A stretch of DNA of 64,000 bases from Pseudomonadota bacterium (GCA_018668255.1 JABISZ010000024.1:30388-94387), one strand, 5' to 3'; positions 27,936-36,381 are shown, counted from the stretch's first letter. A program made the numbers and translations. The notes: generated by a model from the sequence alone, not told the origin.

Positions 27936-28026
27936 GGAGAGGTGGCCGAGCGGCTGAAGGCGCTCCCCTGCTAAGGGAGTATGGGTCAAAAGCCCATCGA
28001 GGGTTCGAATCCCTCTCTCTCCGCCA
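27936..28026 (+). tRNA. tRNA-Ser (GCU)
   Basis: A 91-nt class II tRNA with encoded CCA. The acceptor GGAGAGG pairs with TCTCTCC, there is a long variable arm (ATGGGTCAAAAGCCCAT), and the T arm contains GGTTCGAATCC. The anticodon GCT is at 27970-27972, reading AGU/AGC. In gammaproteobacteria this tRNA usually lies close to csrA and tRNA-Arg(ACG); here tRNA-Arg is 19 kb away. Confidence 0.97.
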
Positions 28027-28293
28027 TATATCTCAGGTAATACCCTTTTTTTACACAAGAGCCTCTGATGCGAGCTGTACCTGTAGGTTATAGTTTGGCT
28101 TTGAAAAAGAGCTTCTGTATCCACAGAAATCTTCGACCATGAAATAACACTGGTTTTGAGCTTATCTGGCATTAAGTCGTCGTCACCGGATGAGAGTACT
28201 GAAAAATAGGCTTGCCCTGAAGTCGAATCAATGAGAGTTTTAAACTCCTAATTACAAAGTCCGAAATGGTCAAAATTCTTTGCAGGAGTTACC
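28027..28293. other. Intergenic stretch after tRNA-Ser
   Basis: These 267 bp contain a weak GGT-AAT-ACC hairpin followed by CTTTTTTT (about 28036-28053), a possible tRNA terminator. I see no further coding sequence; a minus-strand frame across this region reads the tRNA antisense and is spurious. The last 15 bases carry the ribosome site GCAGGAG of the next gene. Confidence 0.5.
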
Positions 28294-28806
28294 ATGAAAA
28301 GAGTAGTAAAAAGATTACGATGGCTAGCTTTTATAGCACTATCGTTAGGTGTTCTCGCGTGTTCGGACAAGAACGATGTTGCCAACATCACGATTTCTGA
28401 AGAGCCTGTAGTCGATCGAATATTTCTGGATGTCTATAAAAGCCCAACTTGTACATGTTGTGATAAATGGGTCACACATGTCGAAGCTGCAGGCTTTGAA
28501 GCAGATGTACATCAGCCCACTGATTTAAACAAGCTAAAGGCTGATAAGAAAATTTTACCTCGTTACCGGTCCTGCCATACGTCGGTTTCTAAAAATGGCT
28601 ATGTCTTTGAAGGTCATATCCCTGCCAATATTATTCAGAGATTTATCGCCAACCCGCCCTCTGGTGCTATTGGGCTGGCAGTGCCGGGTATGCCCGTTGG
28701 TAGTCCAGGGATGGAGATAGGTAATCTCCATGATGCCTACGATGTACTGCTATTGAGGAAGAATGGTGAGAGTAAAGTTTTCGAGCAGATTGATAGGGTA
28801 CACTAA
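28294..28806 (+). CDS. DUF411 metal-binding lipoprotein
   Basis: A 170 aa lipoprotein: signal peptide with lipobox VLAC, lipidated Cys23. The DUF411 domain follows with the metal motif CTCC (Cys53, 55, 56) in YKSPTCTCCDKWV, SCHTSV and GHIPANIIQRF, ending GMPVGSPGMEIG. Relatives are linked to copper or silver handling in the periplasm. AGGAG precedes ATG 28294. No copper-export gene is adjacent. Confidence 0.87.
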   Translation: MKRVVKRLRWLAFIALSLGVLACSDKNDVANITISEEPVVDRIFLDVYKSPTCTCCDKWVTHVEAAGFEADVHQPTDLNKLKADKKILPRYRSCHTSVSKNGYVFEGHIPANIIQRFIANPPSGAIGLAVPGMPVGSPGMEIGNLHDAYDVLLLRKNGESKVFEQIDRVH

Positions 28807-29056
28807 TCTAGTGTTTGATTATGGTAGATAAGTTTTTAAAGATACTTGGAATTAAAAGGTGGAGATAGATTGACGACGCGGCAGCTGTTTTTCTGCTAAA
28901 AAGAATAGGACGAACATTAGGTGAGACTCGACTATTTACAAGCGCGGATTAAATTTGATTGCTTTTATTTTAGGCAGATAAATAAATGCTATAGCTGTTC
29001 ATTTTGGGAAAGTATGTAAATAAAAGATAAAACCGGTTAGTTGAGGTTAAACACTG
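28807..29056. other. Intergenic region, 250 bp
   Basis: AT-rich spacer between the DUF411 gene and the DUF3891 gene. I see no open frame with a ribosome site, no convincing terminator and no tRNA. It probably holds the promoter of the following gene. Confidence 0.4.
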
Positions 29057-29872
29057 ATGATTGTTCAATCAGCGAAAGATGATCAAACACATCTAGTTAT
29101 GACAATGGATCAGCACACATCTTTTGCTGCTCAGTTGGCGAGGTGTTTTGGAAATGAGCAGTTTGAATCCGTAAGCCCACGAGAACAGATGTTATACGTA
29201 ATTAGACACCATGACGCAGGATGGCGCCTCTTGGATGACTTGGTTCTGCGAGATAATAATACTGGGTTGCCCTACAACTTGGGCCAGACTCCTTTCGGAG
29301 AAATAATTAAGACAAGTCAGTTATCCCCGGATTTTAATGGCGAGACTCATCCGTATTGTGAGCTTATTTCCAGCATGCACAGCTTAGGGCTTTATAATGG
29401 GCGTTATGGAATGTCAGACAAAGTATTGCTAGATATTCTGGGCGATGATAACCGAGAGTTGGCCGATACTGTCTTGCTCAAAGAGAAGAGTAGACAGGTT
29501 CTCTTAAAAAACCAGCTGATAAAAGATTCTGAGACGGCTGGATGGATTGAAGAAAAAAATCTTCTTCAGAACTACAAGCAACTCCAATTTTTTGACACAT
29601 TAGCTCTTTATTTTAATTGCTCTTCGGAAGAATCAAGATCGAACATTTCTTTTTCTCATGTGCCAGAAAGTGGGGTGAAAGATGTTACTGTGAACCTTAG
29701 GCCGATTGGCTTGAATAGATATCAATTAAGACCTTATCCTTTTAATGAGAGCTGTATAGAGTTGTTTTTTTGTGGGCGCTATATGAGCCCTACTAAAGAT
29801 GAAGACTCATTGCGAAAAATTTGGCAAGCAACGCCAGTCGAACGTCAGAATATTTTGCTGATGGCCACATAA
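29057..29872 (+). CDS. DUF3891 family protein
   Basis: A 271 aa protein of unknown function with the family features DQHTSFAAQLARCFGN and VIRHHDAGWRLLDD near the N-terminus; the clustered His/Asp residues suggest an HD-like metal-binding helical protein, which is inference. Further motifs are NLGQTPFGEII and ISMHSLGLYNGRYG-like text. No signal peptide. It is convergent with the SDR gene. Confidence 0.75.
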   Translation: MIVQSAKDDQTHLVMTMDQHTSFAAQLARCFGNEQFESVSPREQMLYVIRHHDAGWRLLDDLVLRDNNTGLPYNLGQTPFGEIIKTSQLSPDFNGETHPYCELISSMHSLGLYNGRYGMSDKVLLDILGDDNRELADTVLLKEKSRQVLLKNQLIKDSETAGWIEEKNLLQNYKQLQFFDTLALYFNCSSEESRSNISFSHVPESGVKDVTVNLRPIGLNRYQLRPYPFNESCIELFFCGRYMSPTKDEDSLRKIWQATPVERQNILLMAT

Positions 29873-29929
29873 TTTCCATCGTTGCTGAGAGCCGTGTTAT
29901 AGAACTTTCTGATACGATAAACTTTACCT

Positions 29930-29947
29930 AAGATTATTTCTAATCTT
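29930..29947. terminator. Possible bidirectional terminator hairpin
   Basis: AAGATTA-TTTC-TAATCTT is a perfect 7-bp stem with a tetraloop between two convergent genes (DUF3891 and SDR). The position suits a bidirectional terminator, but T runs are lacking on both sides. Confidence 0.35.
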
Positions 29948-29956
29948 GCTAAGCAA

Positions 29957-30736
29957 CTAGTCGAGCATAGTTTTCGAATTCCACCAAGGAGTGTCAGAGA
30001 AAGCACGTAGGTCTATTTCATGCGTCCACGCTGAACGATGCTGGGTTGCTAAGTGGAAATAAGTATCGGCAATTTTTGAAGGTAATAGAAGCCCGTCGTG
30101 CTCTAACCCTTGGGTTTTCCTGAGCTCTTGAAATTTCTCAGCGCCTAGCATTTTGCCTAAAGTATCCGGGGCATCGACCGCTCCATCAATGAGGACATGC
30201 GCTATGTGAATACCCTTGTTTGAAAACTCCGCATTTAATGATTGGCATAGCATCCGTCTTCCACCCATGGCTGCTGCATGTGAGTGTTGGCCAGCGTTCC
30301 CTCGAACAGCTGCAGTAGCGGAGGTCACTAGGACGGCTCCCTTTCCACGTTTTTCCATAAGAGGAAATAGAGCTTTAGCTACTCTGAATAGGCCAAACGT
30401 TCCCATCTGCCATCCTCTCGAAAATGCCTTGTAGGACGTTTCCTCGAGTGGGACGGAGCCTATTTGAGCACCTAGATTGTAAACGACTACTTCAATCGGC
30501 CCAATCTCTGACTCAATTAGCGCAATCCGTTCTTCGAGAGCGTTTTCCTCGATCGCATTTAAGAGGAAACCAGAGGCTGAAAAACCGTCATTTTGAATAT
30601 CATCTACTAACTTTTTTAGGCCTACGGCATCGCTACGTCGACATAAGCAAGCATGAAAGCCTTCGCTTGCAAAACGGGCGCTTACCGTCCCACCTATTCC
30701 TGCACCGGCACCTATTACTAAGCAAACTGGTTTCAT
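29957..30736 (-). CDS. SDR-fold protein lacking the catalytic YxxxK
   Basis: Short-chain dehydrogenase/reductase fold of 259 aa. The N-terminal cofactor motif GAGAGIGG and VVVYNLGAQ are intact, and Ser139 is at the usual catalytic place. The YxxxK pair is replaced by H153-AAA-M157 in GQHSHAAAMGGRR, so normal SDR chemistry is unlikely unless His substitutes. It may bind NAD(P) without reducing a carbonyl, or use a different mechanism. It is divergent from the amidohydrolase cluster with a 208-bp gap. Confidence 0.82.
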   Translation of the reverse strand: MKPVCLVIGAGAGIGGTVSARFASEGFHACLCRRSDAVGLKKLVDDIQNDGFSASGFLLNAIEENALEERIALIESEIGPIEVVVYNLGAQIGSVPLEETSYKAFSRGWQMGTFGLFRVAKALFPLMEKRGKGAVLVTSATAAVRGNAGQHSHAAAMGGRRMLCQSLNAEFSNKGIHIAHVLIDGAVDAPDTLGKMLGAEKFQELRKTQGLEHDGLLLPSKIADTYFHLATQHRSAWTHEIDLRAFSDTPWWNSKTMLD

Positions 30737-30944
30737 AACATGGTCCTTTATTTAAAATAATAGCCTTTATTTCATAAGTGATGTCGTAATCGTTTCTAAT
30801 GGTTTAGCATTATTTCGTAATAAGATACGCTGAGTATCAAAGTTGAATAATTGAGCTTATTGCTATTAATGTTGAAGTTCAATATTTATCACTAAAATAA
30901 TTGCTACGTTGTCCTTACGACGTATGCCTTTGCAGGTGCATCAT

Positions 30945-31943
30945 ATGAAAGTTAACAAAGAGTGGTTGGAGAAAGTTTCCGAAGAAGTTGTTGATCCCGA
31001 GAGACGAATCATAGATCCACATCATCATTTTTTCGTGGAAGGGGGTGGCTTCCCTGCCTACAGTGTCGATGATCTCATTTCCGATGTTAGGACTCATAAT
31101 GTCGTGAAAACAGTATACCTTCAGTGCTGGGAGGGCTATCGCATCGATGGTCCGGTTGAGCTTCAAGTGGTAGGAGAAACTGAATATGTAGATGCTATTG
31201 CCAAGCGTCTTAGCACTGTTGGAGAGGCTGTAAAGATTAGTGGAATCATTGCTACTGCTGAGCTACGCGATGTGAATAGCGTACAAACTGTGCTAAATGC
31301 ACATAAGGCTTCCAGTAAGCTTTTTCGAGGGATCAGACAGATGGCAGCCTGGGATAGTAGTGAAGATATTATGAATACGCCAAATCTAGATCACCCGATG
31401 CTTTACACAGATCCTGATTTTGTAAAGGGTTTTAGAGTATTAGATGATATGAATCTGGTATTTGATGCATGGTTATATCATCATCAGATGAGGTCTTTAA
31501 CTAAGTTAGCTCAGAAATTTCCGAATACCACTATTGTTTTAGACCATCTAGGAACTCCTTTAGGCGTTGGTCCTTATGTAGGGGAAAGGGATGAAGTTTA
31601 TACCGAGTGGGAGCGTGAATTGAAAGAGCTATCTAAATGCCCTAATGTAAATGTTAAACTAGGCGGCTTAGCAATGCCGTGGAATGGGTTTGGATTTGAG
31701 GATCAGGATAGACCGCCTTCTTCTGATGATATCGTGGAGAAACAAAGTCTCTATTATCATGCCGCGATTGATGCTTTTGGTCCTAGCCGTTGTATGTTCG
31801 AAAGTAATTTCCCAGTCGATAAATGTGCCTTGTCGTACCATGTTTTATGGAATGCATTTAAGAAGATGTCTGCTCAGTACAGCGAATCAGAGCAAGACGA
31901 TCTATTCTATGGGACAGCTGAGAGAGTCTATCGACTAGACTGA
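30945..31943 (+). CDS. Amidohydrolase-2 family protein
   Basis: TIM-barrel metal-dependent hydrolase/decarboxylase of 332 aa. Metal ligands appear as HHH in IDPHHHF near the N-terminus, His in VLDHLGTPLG and Asp in FESNFPVDK. This group includes lactonases and aromatic or 2-pyrone acid hydrolases. A TTG at 30909 and ATG 30924 are in frame, but ATG 30945 follows AGGTG at good spacing and starts MKVNKEWLE. It overlaps the thiolase-like gene by one base, so both are one operon. Confidence 0.87.
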   Translation: MKVNKEWLEKVSEEVVDPERRIIDPHHHFFVEGGGFPAYSVDDLISDVRTHNVVKTVYLQCWEGYRIDGPVELQVVGETEYVDAIAKRLSTVGEAVKISGIIATAELRDVNSVQTVLNAHKASSKLFRGIRQMAAWDSSEDIMNTPNLDHPMLYTDPDFVKGFRVLDDMNLVFDAWLYHHQMRSLTKLAQKFPNTTIVLDHLGTPLGVGPYVGERDEVYTEWERELKELSKCPNVNVKLGGLAMPWNGFGFEDQDRPPSSDDIVEKQSLYYHAAIDAFGPSRCMFESNFPVDKCALSYHVLWNAFKKMSAQYSESEQDDLFYGTAERVYRLD

Positions 31944-33484
31944 TGAAAGAGATACCTATTTTAGTGGGAAGCGCTCAGTATGTTGATCGCAGATCTGCCA
32001 ATATTGATCATAGCTTGTCGCCTGCCGATATGGCCGCCGAGGCTGGACGGTTAGCCTTGCTTGACGCTACTGACCAAGCGGCCTTTGCGAGTACGATAGA
32101 CACTTTAGCTGTTGCTAGACTATTCGAACATTCGGTTAGGGATAAAATTTTGTGGCCTAATCCTTTTGGCTCATCAAATAATATGCCATGGTCGGTTGCA
32201 AAGCGACTGTGTATTGAGCCTAAACGGCTTCTTTACTCTGAAGTAGGTGGCGAGACTCCACAACGCACCGTCAATCAGATGGCTGAGTCTATTCATAACG
32301 GAGATATACGCTCTGCGCTTATTGTAGGCGCTGAAGCTTTAGGAACTGTCCGAAGCGGGTTAAAGCAAGGTTTAAGCTTTGATTGGAATGAGTCTGTTGT
32401 GGGGAGGTTTGAGGATCTTTGGCCTGATAGAGAAATGGCCAGTGAGTATGAGGCGCTTCATGGGATCACTTATCCCATTCAGGTATACGCTTTGTTCGAG
32501 CAAGTAAGAAGGTATCAGAATCGCCTGTCTATGGAGGAATATCGGGCTGAGATTGGGAAATTACTTTCCCCTTTATCGAAAGTCGCCGCGCAAAATCCTT
32601 TTTCATTTTCGCCTGTTGATTATACCCCAGCGGAAATTTCAACAGTGTCAGAGGATAATTTTCTGATCTGTGAACCTTATTGTAAAAGAATGGTGGCTCA
32701 AGATGGAGTCAATCAAAGTGCAGCTGTTGTCATGACTTCGACGAGACAAGCTAAAAAGTTTGGTATACCAGAACAACATTGGGTCTATTTGCACAGTTAC
32801 GCAGATATAGATGAGCTCCCACTACTAGAGCGACAAGAATTATCTAGATCTCGTGCTCAAGAGATGGCTCTAGAGAAAGTCTTTCTAGATAGTGAGATGA
32901 CTGTGGACAATATCGATCTATTTGACCTCTATAGCTGTTTCCCGATTGCAGTTTTTAACGCTTGTCACTACTTGGGCTTGCCGATCGATGGAACAAAGAA
33001 ACTTACAGTAACAGGAGGACTCCCATTTTTTGGAGGAGCTGGTAATAATTATAGCTTGCACGCTATTGCAGAGGTAATTACATCACTTCGCAATAGCGAC
33101 CTGAGAAATGCTTTAGTAGTGTCGAATGGCGGCTACTTATCTAAACATTCGGTAGGTTTGTACAGCAACAAAGCAATAGGGTCATGGGAGGCGCGATCGA
33201 GTGAACCAAATCAAAGGCTGTTGGATAGTTCTGAGCGAGTCTCTGTTGTCGAAAAAGCTTCTGGGTTAGCTATAATCGAGACATATGCAGCTCAATACTC
33301 ACGATCGAAGAAAACGGGTGGATTTATTGTTGGTCGGATGATTTCTAATAATGAGCGTTTTATGGCAGTCGCCGATAGTCGTGATGAAGAGACCATGAGA
33401 CAATTATTCGACAAGCAACCTATTGGAAAAAAAATCAATGTTACCCATAAAAAAGCTATTAACTATTTTCGATTTGTCGCCTAA
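31943..33484 (+). CDS. Thiolase-fold acetyl-CoA acetyltransferase-like protein without nucleophilic Cys
   Basis: A 513 aa protein with thiolase/SCP-x-like N- and C-terminal halves: SALIVGAEALGT, VDLFDLYSCFP-type segment (here IDLFDLYSCFPIA), and GGLPFFGGAGNNYSLHAIAEV, which retains the His of the GH motif. At residues 98-107 the sequence YSEVGGETPQ replaces the usual CxSG nucleophile site, so classical thiolysis is unlikely; a known subfamily of COG0183 has GGNTPQ here. It probably works on an acyl-CoA in the pathway of the coupled amidohydrolase. Confidence 0.82.
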   Translation: MKEIPILVGSAQYVDRRSANIDHSLSPADMAAEAGRLALLDATDQAAFASTIDTLAVARLFEHSVRDKILWPNPFGSSNNMPWSVAKRLCIEPKRLLYSEVGGETPQRTVNQMAESIHNGDIRSALIVGAEALGTVRSGLKQGLSFDWNESVVGRFEDLWPDREMASEYEALHGITYPIQVYALFEQVRRYQNRLSMEEYRAEIGKLLSPLSKVAAQNPFSFSPVDYTPAEISTVSEDNFLICEPYCKRMVAQDGVNQSAAVVMTSTRQAKKFGIPEQHWVYLHSYADIDELPLLERQELSRSRAQEMALEKVFLDSEMTVDNIDLFDLYSCFPIAVFNACHYLGLPIDGTKKLTVTGGLPFFGGAGNNYSLHAIAEVITSLRNSDLRNALVVSNGGYLSKHSVGLYSNKAIGSWEARSSEPNQRLLDSSERVSVVEKASGLAIIETYAAQYSRSKKTGGFIVGRMISNNERFMAVADSRDEETMRQLFDKQPIGKKINVTHKKAINYFRFVA

Positions 33485-33546
33485 AGATTGTCTGAGATAT
33501 AAGGAAGGAGTACTGTAGGTTTCCAGTAATTAAAAAGGAATGGGAT

Positions 33547-34089
33547 ATGGCTCGCGTTAGTTCAGTACCTTTTGTTGATGTTCCTGATTCGTTAAAAAAT
33601 GTGATGTATGCCTACGATGACGAGCTTGGTGGATCCGAGTTCGTTCAAGTTTTCTCTCACGCACCTGAAATCTACAAGTCTTTTGTTGATTATTATTTCT
33701 CTCTTGTTCTTGAAACACGAGGAGCAATAAGCGGCGAGCTTACAGAGTTGGTTCGCCTCATGGTGGCAAAGTATAATGATTGCTTTCTTTGAATTCATGC
33801 ACGTCTTGCAGTTGCAAGACAGGAAGGTCTTACGGAAGAGAAAATAGCGGCTATAGGAGATTATGTCGATAGTAAAATGTTCACCCAAGCTGAAAAATCC
33901 GCTTTGCAATATGCTGAGGCGATAGCTGGTGATATGTCGAATGCTTCTGATAAGCTCTTCGATATTCTGCGAGAACACTTCACCGAAAGCGAAATTATTG
34001 ATCTGGGGATGCGGATTCAGACGTTTGTGGGCTACGGACGCTTAATACGCGTATTAGATCTTGAAGTAGGAAAAAGTTGCCCTTTATGA
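33547..34089 (+). CDS. Carboxymuconolactone-decarboxylase (AhpD-like) family selenoprotein, Sec82 encoded by TGA
   Basis: A single 180-residue frame if TGA 33790-33792 is read as selenocysteine: 81 codons before it (ELVRLMVAKYNDCFL) and 98 after (IHARLAVARQEGLTEEKI). In this family the segment is normally CxxC followed by x3-R/H and xA-x3-GLTE; here it is C79-F-L-U82, so TGA sits exactly at the second redox Cys. A perfect hairpin with an AGUU loop starts 11 nt downstream (next entry). Both halves keep family sequence, frame and composition, with no other stop. AAGGA precedes ATG 33547. It follows the thiolase-like gene by 62 bp. A sequencing error or a fresh nonsense mutation is the alternative. 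Confidence 0.8.
33790..33820 (+). promoter_or_regulatory. Candidate bacterial SECIS element with its UGA
   Basis: UGA 33790-33792 is followed by GUCUUGC (33803-33809), loop AGUU (33810-33813) and GCAAGAC (33814-33820): seven perfect pairs. Known bacterial SECIS rules ask for a hairpin just after UGA, an apical loop of about 3-14 nt with a G among its first two bases, and 16-37 nt from UGA to loop. Here G is the second loop base and the distance is 17 nt, so all are met. SelB would bind the loop. Confidence 0.75.
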
Positions 34090-34126
34090 GAATATTTTTA
34101 GATCAGTAAGTTTATAGGAGATAAGT

Positions 34127-34408
34127 ATGAAAGCGATATGGAATGGAGTTGTTGTTGCCGAGTCTGAGAAAACAGTAATCGTTGAAGGGAATCACTATTT
34201 CCCACCTGATTCGGCGGAGAAAAAGTACCTTTTAGATAGCGCTACCACATCAGTATGCGGCTGGAAGGGAACGGCAAACTATCATACTTTATCAGTAGAC
34301 GATAAAGAGAACGTTGATGCGGTATGGGTTTACAGAGATCCAAAAAGTGCAGCGGCCGAGATTAAAAACTATCTTTCATTTTGGAAAGGGGTAGAGATAG
34401 TTGGGTAG
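34127..34408 (+). CDS. DUF427 domain protein
   Basis: A 93 aa single-domain DUF427 protein of unknown function. Family features: MKAIWNGVVVAES, the YFPPDS box, and TTSVCGWKGTANYHTL with VWVYRDP. The fold is a small beta-barrel; the conserved Cys and Tyr suggest a binding or catalytic site but none is proven. AGGAG precedes ATG 34127. It starts 37 bp after the CMD-family gene. Confidence 0.88.
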   Translation: MKAIWNGVVVAESEKTVIVEGNHYFPPDSAEKKYLLDSATTSVCGWKGTANYHTLSVDDKENVDAVWVYRDPKSAAAEIKNYLSFWKGVEIVG

Positions 34409-34444
34409 TCGATAAGAATAATCATGCCATTCGGTTCGGGCTAA

Positions 34445-34909
34445 ATGACACCAGCGATAGAAGCTGCACGAGAAGCTAACCTCAGTTTTCAGATTCATGA
34501 GTATGAGCACGATCCTTCAATTCAATCCTATGGGGAGGAAGCTGCGGCTGAGCTGGGGATTGATCGAAAGCGGGTATTCAAAACGCTAGTGGTAAAGCTA
34601 AGCACTCAAGAGTTATGCGTCTGTGTTTTACCTGTAATGCATCAACTAAACATGAAGTCTGCTGCAAGAGCCGCTGGTGTGAAAAAAGCTACAATGGCTA
34701 ACGCTAAATCAGTGGTACGAGTAACGGGTTATGTACTTGGGGGTGTTAGCCCGATTGGGCAAAAACGTAATCTGAGAACGTTTATAGACGCGACTGCTGG
34801 TAACTTCGATTCTGTATATGTCAGTGGTGGTCGACGAGGTTTGGATATAGAACTGAATATATTAGGTCTTGCTGAGCTGTTGCAGGCTGATCTAGTCGAT
34901 CTTTGCTAA
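34445..34909 (+). CDS. ybaK: YbaK/EbsC-type Cys-tRNA(Pro) deacylase
   Basis: Clears cysteine (and possibly other amino acids) misloaded on tRNA-Pro. YbaK fold of 154 aa with GIDRKRVFKTLVVKL containing the catalytic Lys, NMKSAARAAGVKKATMA, and VLGGVSPIGQKRNLRTFID with the loop that binds the 3' end. It follows DUF427 by 36 bp and is probably cotranscribed. Confidence 0.93.
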   Translation: MTPAIEAAREANLSFQIHEYEHDPSIQSYGEEAAAELGIDRKRVFKTLVVKLSTQELCVCVLPVMHQLNMKSAARAAGVKKATMANAKSVVRVTGYVLGGVSPIGQKRNLRTFIDATAGNFDSVYVSGGRRGLDIELNILGLAELLQADLVDLC

Positions 34910-34956
34910 TCGATCGTACCGCTAAGCTAAAGATAAGATAAATTAAAGGGGAGTGC

Positions 34957-35880
34957 ATGCAATTTGGAATTTCGTTAGTGGTCCGAGGCAATGATGCGAA
35001 TGCAGGTACTTTTGTTCGGATGGCCGAAGTGGCGGAGGAGCAGAAATGGGACTGTCTTTGGGCAAGTGATCATTTGATTATGCCGGAGATGAAAACGTCT
35101 CGATACCCAGGTAGAGCTGATGGTGAGCTTCCTCCTGACTGGAAAAGAACTTATTACCAGCCTTTTAGTGTGCTGAATTTTCTTGCAGCCCATACCACTA
35201 GAGTTCGCCTTGGTATGAGCGTTTTGATTTTACCGATGAGAAATCCAATTGAGGTTTCAGCTCAGGTTGCCGAGATGGATCAACTCAGTTTGGGACGAGT
35301 TAATTTCGGAGTAGGTGTTGGGTGGTACAGGGAGGAGTTCGAAGCGCTTGGTTATAACTTCACTGAGCGAGGACGCAGAACGAATGATGGCTTAGCCATC
35401 ATAAAGTCTCTTTGGGCTCAGCAAAAAACTACAATAGACGGGCCATACTACAGCTTTGTAAATGCGCAAACCGGCCCTAAGCCTCTTCAGAGTTCCGGTC
35501 CCCCGATTTACATCGGTGGCAACACGCCGGCAGCTTTGTCCAGACTTGCTAAGTTCGGGGATGTTTGGCATCCGTATAAAGTTAGTCCGGATGCTCTCCG
35601 AGATTCTATTCCTGTATTGCAAGCCGCGTTGGAAAAAAATGGTCGGAGTGCCTCTAATTTCCCTATCGCTGTGAAAGTCCCATTAACATTCCAAGATGGG
35701 CCACCAGGGAAAGGACAATGCGTTAGCGAAGGGCGACCGCAAGACATTATCCATGGTTTGAAGCGCTATATAGAAAACGGTGCAACAGAATTTTGCTTTG
35801 ACATAATGAATGAAACTCGATCCAACGCCTTAGACACTATGTCTCGGTTTACTCAAGAAGTGAGGCCGCATCTCCAGTAA
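34957..35880 (+). CDS. LLM-class (F420-type) flavin-dependent oxidoreductase
   Basis: Luciferase-like TIM-barrel monooxygenase/reductase of 307 aa. Characteristic segments: WASDHLIMPE, RVRLGMSVLILPMRNPIE, LGRVNFGVGVGWYREEFEALG and GPPIYIGGNTPAAL. The pattern resembles the group annotated as F420-dependent, but in proteobacteria FMN is more likely; the cofactor cannot be read from sequence. AAAGGGGAG precedes ATG 34957. Confidence 0.87.
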   Translation: MQFGISLVVRGNDANAGTFVRMAEVAEEQKWDCLWASDHLIMPEMKTSRYPGRADGELPPDWKRTYYQPFSVLNFLAAHTTRVRLGMSVLILPMRNPIEVSAQVAEMDQLSLGRVNFGVGVGWYREEFEALGYNFTERGRRTNDGLAIIKSLWAQQKTTIDGPYYSFVNAQTGPKPLQSSGPPIYIGGNTPAALSRLAKFGDVWHPYKVSPDALRDSIPVLQAALEKNGRSASNFPIAVKVPLTFQDGPPGKGQCVSEGRPQDIIHGLKRYIENGATEFCFDIMNETRSNALDTMSRFTQEVRPHLQ

Positions 35881-35886
35881 AAGCAT

Positions 35887-36381
35887 TTACCAGTATTCTG
35901 TCAGAATCAAGATGCCTGGGATCCAGCAGGTGGTGACCCCGACGAAAATGGTGGCGTAAGGCAAGTTCTTGCCAAAATCTTTTCCTTGAGCACTGGAGAG
36001 ATAAAATGCGTACCAAAGGGCTCCCCAAATAAGCCAAAATGCTCCAAACCTTAGGTCTCCCTTTTGAAATGTGACGATAGACGTCGGTATGGCAGTCAAA
36101 GCGACAAAAAAACAATACCAGCCGAAGCCTCGCATATCTAGACCGTACCAGCTTGAGATTGCCACATATAAATAGGTGAATGTAAAAAGAAACAATGTAG
36201 CAACTGTAAAATATTCTACAGGTGACTCTGCTCTAACTAGATGTAGAAGACTGACAACAACTCCCAGCGAGCCAACCATGAAATTAAGAACTGCTGCAGA
36301 TTTTGCATCGATACGTCCAAGTCCGCCCATCCCGTTAACAAGAAGCACAGCGCCTACATAAATAAGCATAATTCCTATCAT
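35887..36381 (-). CDS. AmiS/UreI-family channel
   Basis: A 164 aa membrane protein with six predicted hydrophobic segments, beginning MIGIMLIYVGAVLLVNGMGGLG and containing VLNFMVGSLGVVVSLL and FLFTFTYLYVAISSWYGLD, the pattern of the urea/amide channels UreI and AmiS. These conduct urea or short amides. No urease or amidase is adjacent, so the substrate is open. It is divergent from the haemoglobin gene. Confidence 0.85.
   Translation of the reverse strand: MIGIMLIYVGAVLLVNGMGGLGRIDAKSAAVLNFMVGSLGVVVSLLHLVRAESPVEYFTVATLFLFTFTYLYVAISSWYGLDMRGFGWYCFFVALTAIPTSIVTFQKGDLRFGAFWLIWGALWYAFYLSSAQGKDFGKNLPYATIFVGVTTCWIPGILILTEYW

Noticed and set aside
27924..28172. Minus-strand 82-codon frame containing GGERGIRTLDGLLTHTP
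   Set aside because: It reads tRNA-Ser antisense; this peptide is a well-known spurious annotation arising from that tRNA.
33547..33792. Reading the CMD-family gene as a truncated 81-residue protein or pseudogene
   Set aside because: The stop is a TGA exactly at the second Cys of the CxxC motif, the frame continues with intact family sequence, and a SECIS-like hairpin follows. A selenoprotein fits better.
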